A DNA stretch of 64,000 bases from Aradus depressus. Lineage: Eukaryota > Arthropoda > Insecta > Hemiptera > Aradidae. Position numbers and translations under genes: made by a program. Each line of letters opens with the position of its first letter. The first letter of the stretch is position 1. Under the pieces are notes generated by a model. The model worked only from the letters and a program-made list of their open reading frames with translations, was not told the DNA's origin and made no database searches. Shown piece after piece: positions 40,801 to 46,800 of the stretch. The DNA lies in assembly GCA_963662175.1 (NCBI GenBank), contig OY759223.1, positions 22,421,460 through 22,485,459 of the forward strand. Direction: 5' to 3'.

Positions 40801-43800
40801 AGTCTAGTGACATTGTTTTATGTAAATTTAGAACTAGGTTTTGTTAAGAAATATTTCATGAGTTAGCTAACGGTACAGCCGGGGGACTCCCAAGTTTTAA
40901 TAGCCTTTGACCTGAGATGTATTTGAAGGGTCGCTCTCTGCAAACTGACTTAGTTCATAACTAGACCTGACGATGGTATAAAGCCGAAACCGGTAGTTAT
41001 ATATGTATATATATCTTTAGTGGAATAGACAATATTTCAAAAATAAGTTTGTTTTATTTATTTATTACAAGTTTCCACAATATGTCCGCGTTTCTCAACT
41101 TAGAAGTTGTCAGTAGGTAACTGTATATATTCATTGTGGATTTAGATTGAGGGTAGTGTTTTTTATCTGGAAGGTGAAAAAAACGTTGAGCACGTCGTCC
41201 TTTGGGCTCGTTATCCTACCCTAACGTAAATATACTTATCTAAATATATAATATAACTCTTTCGTCGTTCTAGTGGACATGAGCCCAAATCTACTGAGGA
41301 GTCATACATTTTGCCTACCCAGGCTTCTTCACATAGGATGACGTCTTATCCGAACGACGGCATGCTCAAGGTTTTTTTCACCTCCCAGACAAAAAAAAAA
41401 CAGCTGCCGGGATTTTTGAGCTCAGTGGGCAAGCACGCCATCACTGTGCTACCGGCGCCCTCTGCCTGAGAAGTGGTTCCGTGTAAAATGTGATAGACTC
41501 CTTACAAAAACGTTAAGGTCAGAAACTGACAAGGAAGAGTATTGTTTAAAGGAACTCGTTGACACTATTATGTAGAAGACGATATGACCTTGTAGTTAGC
41601 CCGGGCATGAGTCACAAAAACAAACAAACTATTATGTAGTCTTCACCTTGAATAAAGCTTCCTATAATTATGATGGGGGAAGTTCAATGTATCATTTCAT
41701 GTATTCATTGTTGATCTAGAATGATCCGGGACAACCTTAATATTAGGACTAACCAATTCCATAATTGATTTATTCAGTTTACTCGTTTGAAATGTTTATT
41801 GAGCTAAGTTTACGAAGCTCTTTCTTAGGCGACTCATGTATTTCGTTGCACCCGTACTCCTTCCAAATCCCTTTACCGATCACATTGAAATTTGCCACGA
41901 TGGTAGTGACCGTGTCCACGATGGTTTACTACTAAAAAAAATCTGAAATCGAACATACCACGGAGGAATAATCACCTCTTTAATTATAATCTTTTGCTAT
42001 CATATGGATACTTGTACAATATGTGAGCTGTACTATTTAATTTTTTCGCGCTAATTATGCGTTTTGCCCGACTGTGCGGCGGTGGGAAAAATGTATAGCT
42101 TCCCAAATGGGAGTAATTTTCAAGGGGACAAGTAAATTTTTTAAATACATTTAAAAAAAAGAGTTCTGGAACTTTTTGATTACCCACGTATTTTATATCC
42201 CACTAAAATGATTGTTGTACTTTGAAGTTATTGTTGTACAAAGTATTACTGGTTCCCAATGGCTTTGCCCTTCAGGTCGTGCGTAATGGGTCCCTGTCAA
42301 TGAGCATGGAAAGGTTCTCCTCACGTAGCCCATTATCTCTGGAGGTAATCTTCTCCAGGTTTATCCCTGGAGCCCTGCCTTTGTCTTCAGTGGTTCTTCC
42401 TTTTATTACAGAAGGAACAAAACAAAACAAATCTATAATATCAGACAGGCTGCAAGTTTTTTTTTTGTGTTGTGAAAAATTATTGTTTCATTGACCTCTT
42501 GAAATGTCGAAAAAATCGATGGTGAATTTTCATCGGAATTTCATTTTTTCAAATAGGTTAGGTTTCATAATTCGTGCTGAGAAAGTACATAGCCGGTGGT
42601 TCGCTGACGAGTTTTTCTATTTCTTTGTAAGTTCAGGGATTAGATTTGGTTATTAAGTTAAGATGTAAATAGTTACTTTCAGTGTTTAATATTTATTATT
42701 ATTATTTGTAAGTTTGAAGGCTTTGTGTGTGTGTCTATCTGTGGCATCCTAGTTTCAAAAGCTGGTATTCGCAAGATGATTCTTAGCCATGTTTGGTGGA
42801 AGTCGGGTTTGCCGTCTCCAAGATATTCTGGTTTCATCAGAGCCTGTTAGTGGGGTTTCACACCAAAGCCGGGCCGAGCCGAGCCGAGCGGAAAACGCTT
42901 GAGCGCTAAATACGCAGGGTTTACATGGAAGTATTCAAACCAAGGCCGAGCCGCGCCGGGCGATGCCGAGCGGTTTTGAGAAGTACTACCTACCGCCTAT
43001 TTGAGCGTTTTCTGCCAAGCTGTTTCTTCCGTCATTCAGTCTAGTTCGGTGTTTCAGCCCAGTGAGTTACATCATATTGCGCAATATATTGTTTTTTTTA
43101 TTGTTTCAAGTGTTTTTTTTTTTTTTTTAAATTATATTGTGAGTCCAGTATCGCCTTCTCTCTCCCACACATTCATCATCAAGTGATGAACTATCCAACA
43201 TCATCATCATCAAAGTTGATGACATTATTTTGCACCACGTTTCAACTGAGACTGAATAGGAAAGAAGCACCTCTCACTACAAGGCTAGAAAACCTACTGA
43301 GAGCGAATCGACTTCGGTGCGAACGCAGGCAGATTCCGCTCGGCTCGGCTTCGCATCGCTTCGCCCGGCCCGGCTCGGCTCGGCTTTGGTGTGTAAGAAG
43401 CCTTAGAATCTCGGCCTTTATTACACTAGAGACTTAGAGATTGAGCTCAAATGTTTATAAGACCTACTTATAGGACCTAAAAGACCTATTTTAATGTGTC
43501 ACTGACTATAGTTATATTTTTTTGCGTTATCCTGATCATGTTATCATGATATACAGAATCATATAATAATAGATAGGAAGTGAGTCAAATAGGGTGCAAA
43601 ATTCTCTACTAATAGTTTTTTTTTTTAATAGATAAAAGTTAGACTACTGAAGTAGTCATATTTTGTTTTGATAACTGTTATCTGTCGCCCTCTGGTCAGT
43701 TAGTGATGTCCAACCGTCACAAATAGTTGAGATAGTATTCGAATATAATTAAATAAAAAACACAAACCTTATCAGCCTCAATGTGTACAACATCAAGAAA

Positions 43801-46800
43801 TTGATTAGACGAGAAATACGTATAAGATTTGTCATTTCCTCAGCTGTACGAAGTAAAGGGGAAGGAATTCCATCTTCACTTTCCACAAGAATTTTATGTT
43901 TTCTGGTCCATGATTCCAAAAATGTTAAAAAAATATTGCTATCTGTATGTCTGTCTGTGAACACGATAACTGCCGAAAGAATGAATGTATCAACACCACA
44001 TTCTATATATGTGTATCTACAATCATCTAAGGACGATTTTCTGTCAAATCGGCTCAAAAAAAGGGGGGGATCAGGGGGGGGGGGGGGGGGCATAACACAA
44101 AAACATTGACACGAAAATTTATATATAAATTCAACGTCCTTTGAAAGAAAACAATATCTCTGCAAGTTAACACCTATGAACTTACAACGGAATCAGCCCA
44201 AAGAAGGGAGGGCTTAACACAAAAACTCTAATAAATGCCGATGTAATGAAATGAAAAGAAATTTTATTATTTTGGGACCGAGGTCCCGTAAGAATAAATA
44301 CATATAGAATAAAGAAAAGGAAAAATGAAATATTGTATCAATATGACGTACAAATAAATAAATAAATAGATGAATAAATTAGTGATACATTGGAGAAAAA
44401 CTAGACAATTATAAATATAGATAAACAAAAGATTAACAAGAAAAAACATAAAATTAACAGCTTCATTGTGATGAAATAAAAATAAATAAAAGTATCTATA
44501 TAAATGAAAGAGAATATGTAAAAAAAAAAAAAGAAATCTATATAAATAAGAAAAAAATAATATAGATAATAAAAATCGACAGAGCAAAATACTACGATGG
44601 TTGATTATAAAAGAGAAGGGAGGATGCCCAGACAAGGTTTGAAATAAAATTAATTTTAGACAGTAGGGGCTAGATAGAGAAGTGTGAGGAGAGAGAAGAA
44701 AAATAAAAATAGTCAAAATAAAATAAATGCATGATAAAAAAATATAAATATAAATGAATGTATCGACATAAAATTTTATAAGTAACCTGAAGAACAGATT
44801 TAAACTGCTTTGATTCTGTCATCAAAATGAGTATATGGGAGGAGACTATATCGTCTGGACGTTACTTTAAACTCAGGTCGATATGAAGGATATACAATGG
44901 CTAAAATCTAGCCCACAGTGATCCATCAATCCTAGACAACTAACTCAATATATATTCCACCTGAATAAATATTCTGTTACTTCGTTATGTTAAAATGGTA
45001 ACTTTAGTATTAATATTTTTCTACTTCAATAAAAAAAAAAATAAAAATATTTTCCTCTTAACAAATAGTAAAAAGTGGTTGATAAAACAATACTTAATTG
45101 GACTTACACTCTCTCAAAAATATTTATTTTTTACGGGGTTAAATTTCACCCATATAAAAATAAATGCTTTATTAAATTGTCAATCACAATATACAATTTA
45201 TATTTTTATCTTCAATAAAAAAATGTTGGGCTAAAAAACAGTATACATGATGTGCCAATAAAAAAATCATTTTATTAATTAGATTGCGATACTTGATTTT
45301 GAGGCAATTTCTGTTAAACTCAAAAATGATCAAAAATCGTACTTATTTCATTTTTGTCATTAATATTATTCATCTATTATCCAATTACTATGTTATGTAA
45401 TAACGGAAATAAATATTATTATTACTCTAATCTCCGAGAGAACGATCGGCTGCTAAAAGTTGGGCGGATTTTAGTATCTCTACGCTTCGTTTGGAGAGGG
45501 ATGTCAATGTATATTTGCTAGTTATTGTGACCCGAACCCGGGCTTTCACTACGAGGTCATATCGCCTACCTAATTCCTAAATGTTGCCAACCCAGGCAGT
45601 TATTTAGGATAGGGGTCCATAACGAGTACCTGACCTCACACAAGCTCATTCCATCCAAACGACGGCATGTTTAAGGTTTTTACCTCCCAGATAAAGAACC
45701 TAAGAACCTCGGCCGGGTTTCGAACCCGTGATCTTGAGGCTCGGTAGGGTACCACGCCACCGGCTCCCTCTTATGACTAATACAGAGAGTGTATAATTTG
45801 GGAAAGACGAATTAACGGAATATATAGTTTTTCCGTTCTGATTTAAGTGGATCCCTCCCCCTTCACGTTATCAATATTATTCAGCCCAACCAACACATGA
45901 CGTCTATGTTTCCAGTTGTTGTGTACCGCTACTGTGGACAATATATCTTTCATCAGAGGCCAACCTAGCGATACGGAATGATTTACCATCTTCGCCACGT
46001 TTTGCTGACCAAGTAGAACCACCTCTCCTGCCTTACAGACATAAAACAACAAACAGTTTGTGTTTTACTGTAGCCAAATACATTTATTAAGTCCATAAGG
46101 GTTTTTAATTCCCCAACTCGAACAAGCATAGGGGAAATTAAGAAATCATCAAGAAATTCGATCAGTCATAACCGGAATTTCATGTTTACAAAAAAAAAAA
46201 AAAAAAAAAAATTAACACGTTAATTTCAACACGAAATCATGAGGATTTAGAAGTCCCTGAAGACATCGATTGATTTTCAAACAAACTCATTTCAGAGAGA
46301 GAGCAAATATATAGTTGAAATTCGCGCTGGGGAAGTATATTGACGATGATTCAACGACGACTTTTTACAACATTGATTTTTCTGGTAACTAGAATTTTTC
46401 GTCTAGGGATATCCTGCGGCTGCAATATGACGGATGAGTGTTAGAAAATGACTATTAAACATTTTTAGTAGTGCATATTGTGAATCTAATATTAATAACA
46501 CGTAATAAAAAAATAAAAAAACATGTGTGCAGTTCACACGCGGTAGAAGTGAAACCTTCAGAAAACGAAACTGCAAGAGAATGAGACGAATGCAGTATCA
46601 GAAGTGGGATAATTATAGGGTTTATTTATTATAATATTGGTACCAAGTTTAAAAATTATTTTATATTTTATTATTCAAACTCCATGTTTTTAATTTGAAC
46701 AAATGACACGAGTGGCTTATGGTAACTAAAGTATGAAATAAATGTTTCCTTAATAAGTTCTTAAAAGTCTAAAAAAATCCACAATTCCAAACTTTTTGGA

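Noticed and set aside
43001..43186. Small hydrophobic ORF inside the GC-rich MITE
   Set aside because: Poly-T-derived Phe-rich translation; no evidence of coding.
44267..44716. 149-codon minus-strand ORF rich in Phe/Leu/Tyr
   Set aside because: Low-complexity translation of a LINE 3' UTR repeated at 55.5-56.8 kb; no start context or conserved protein.
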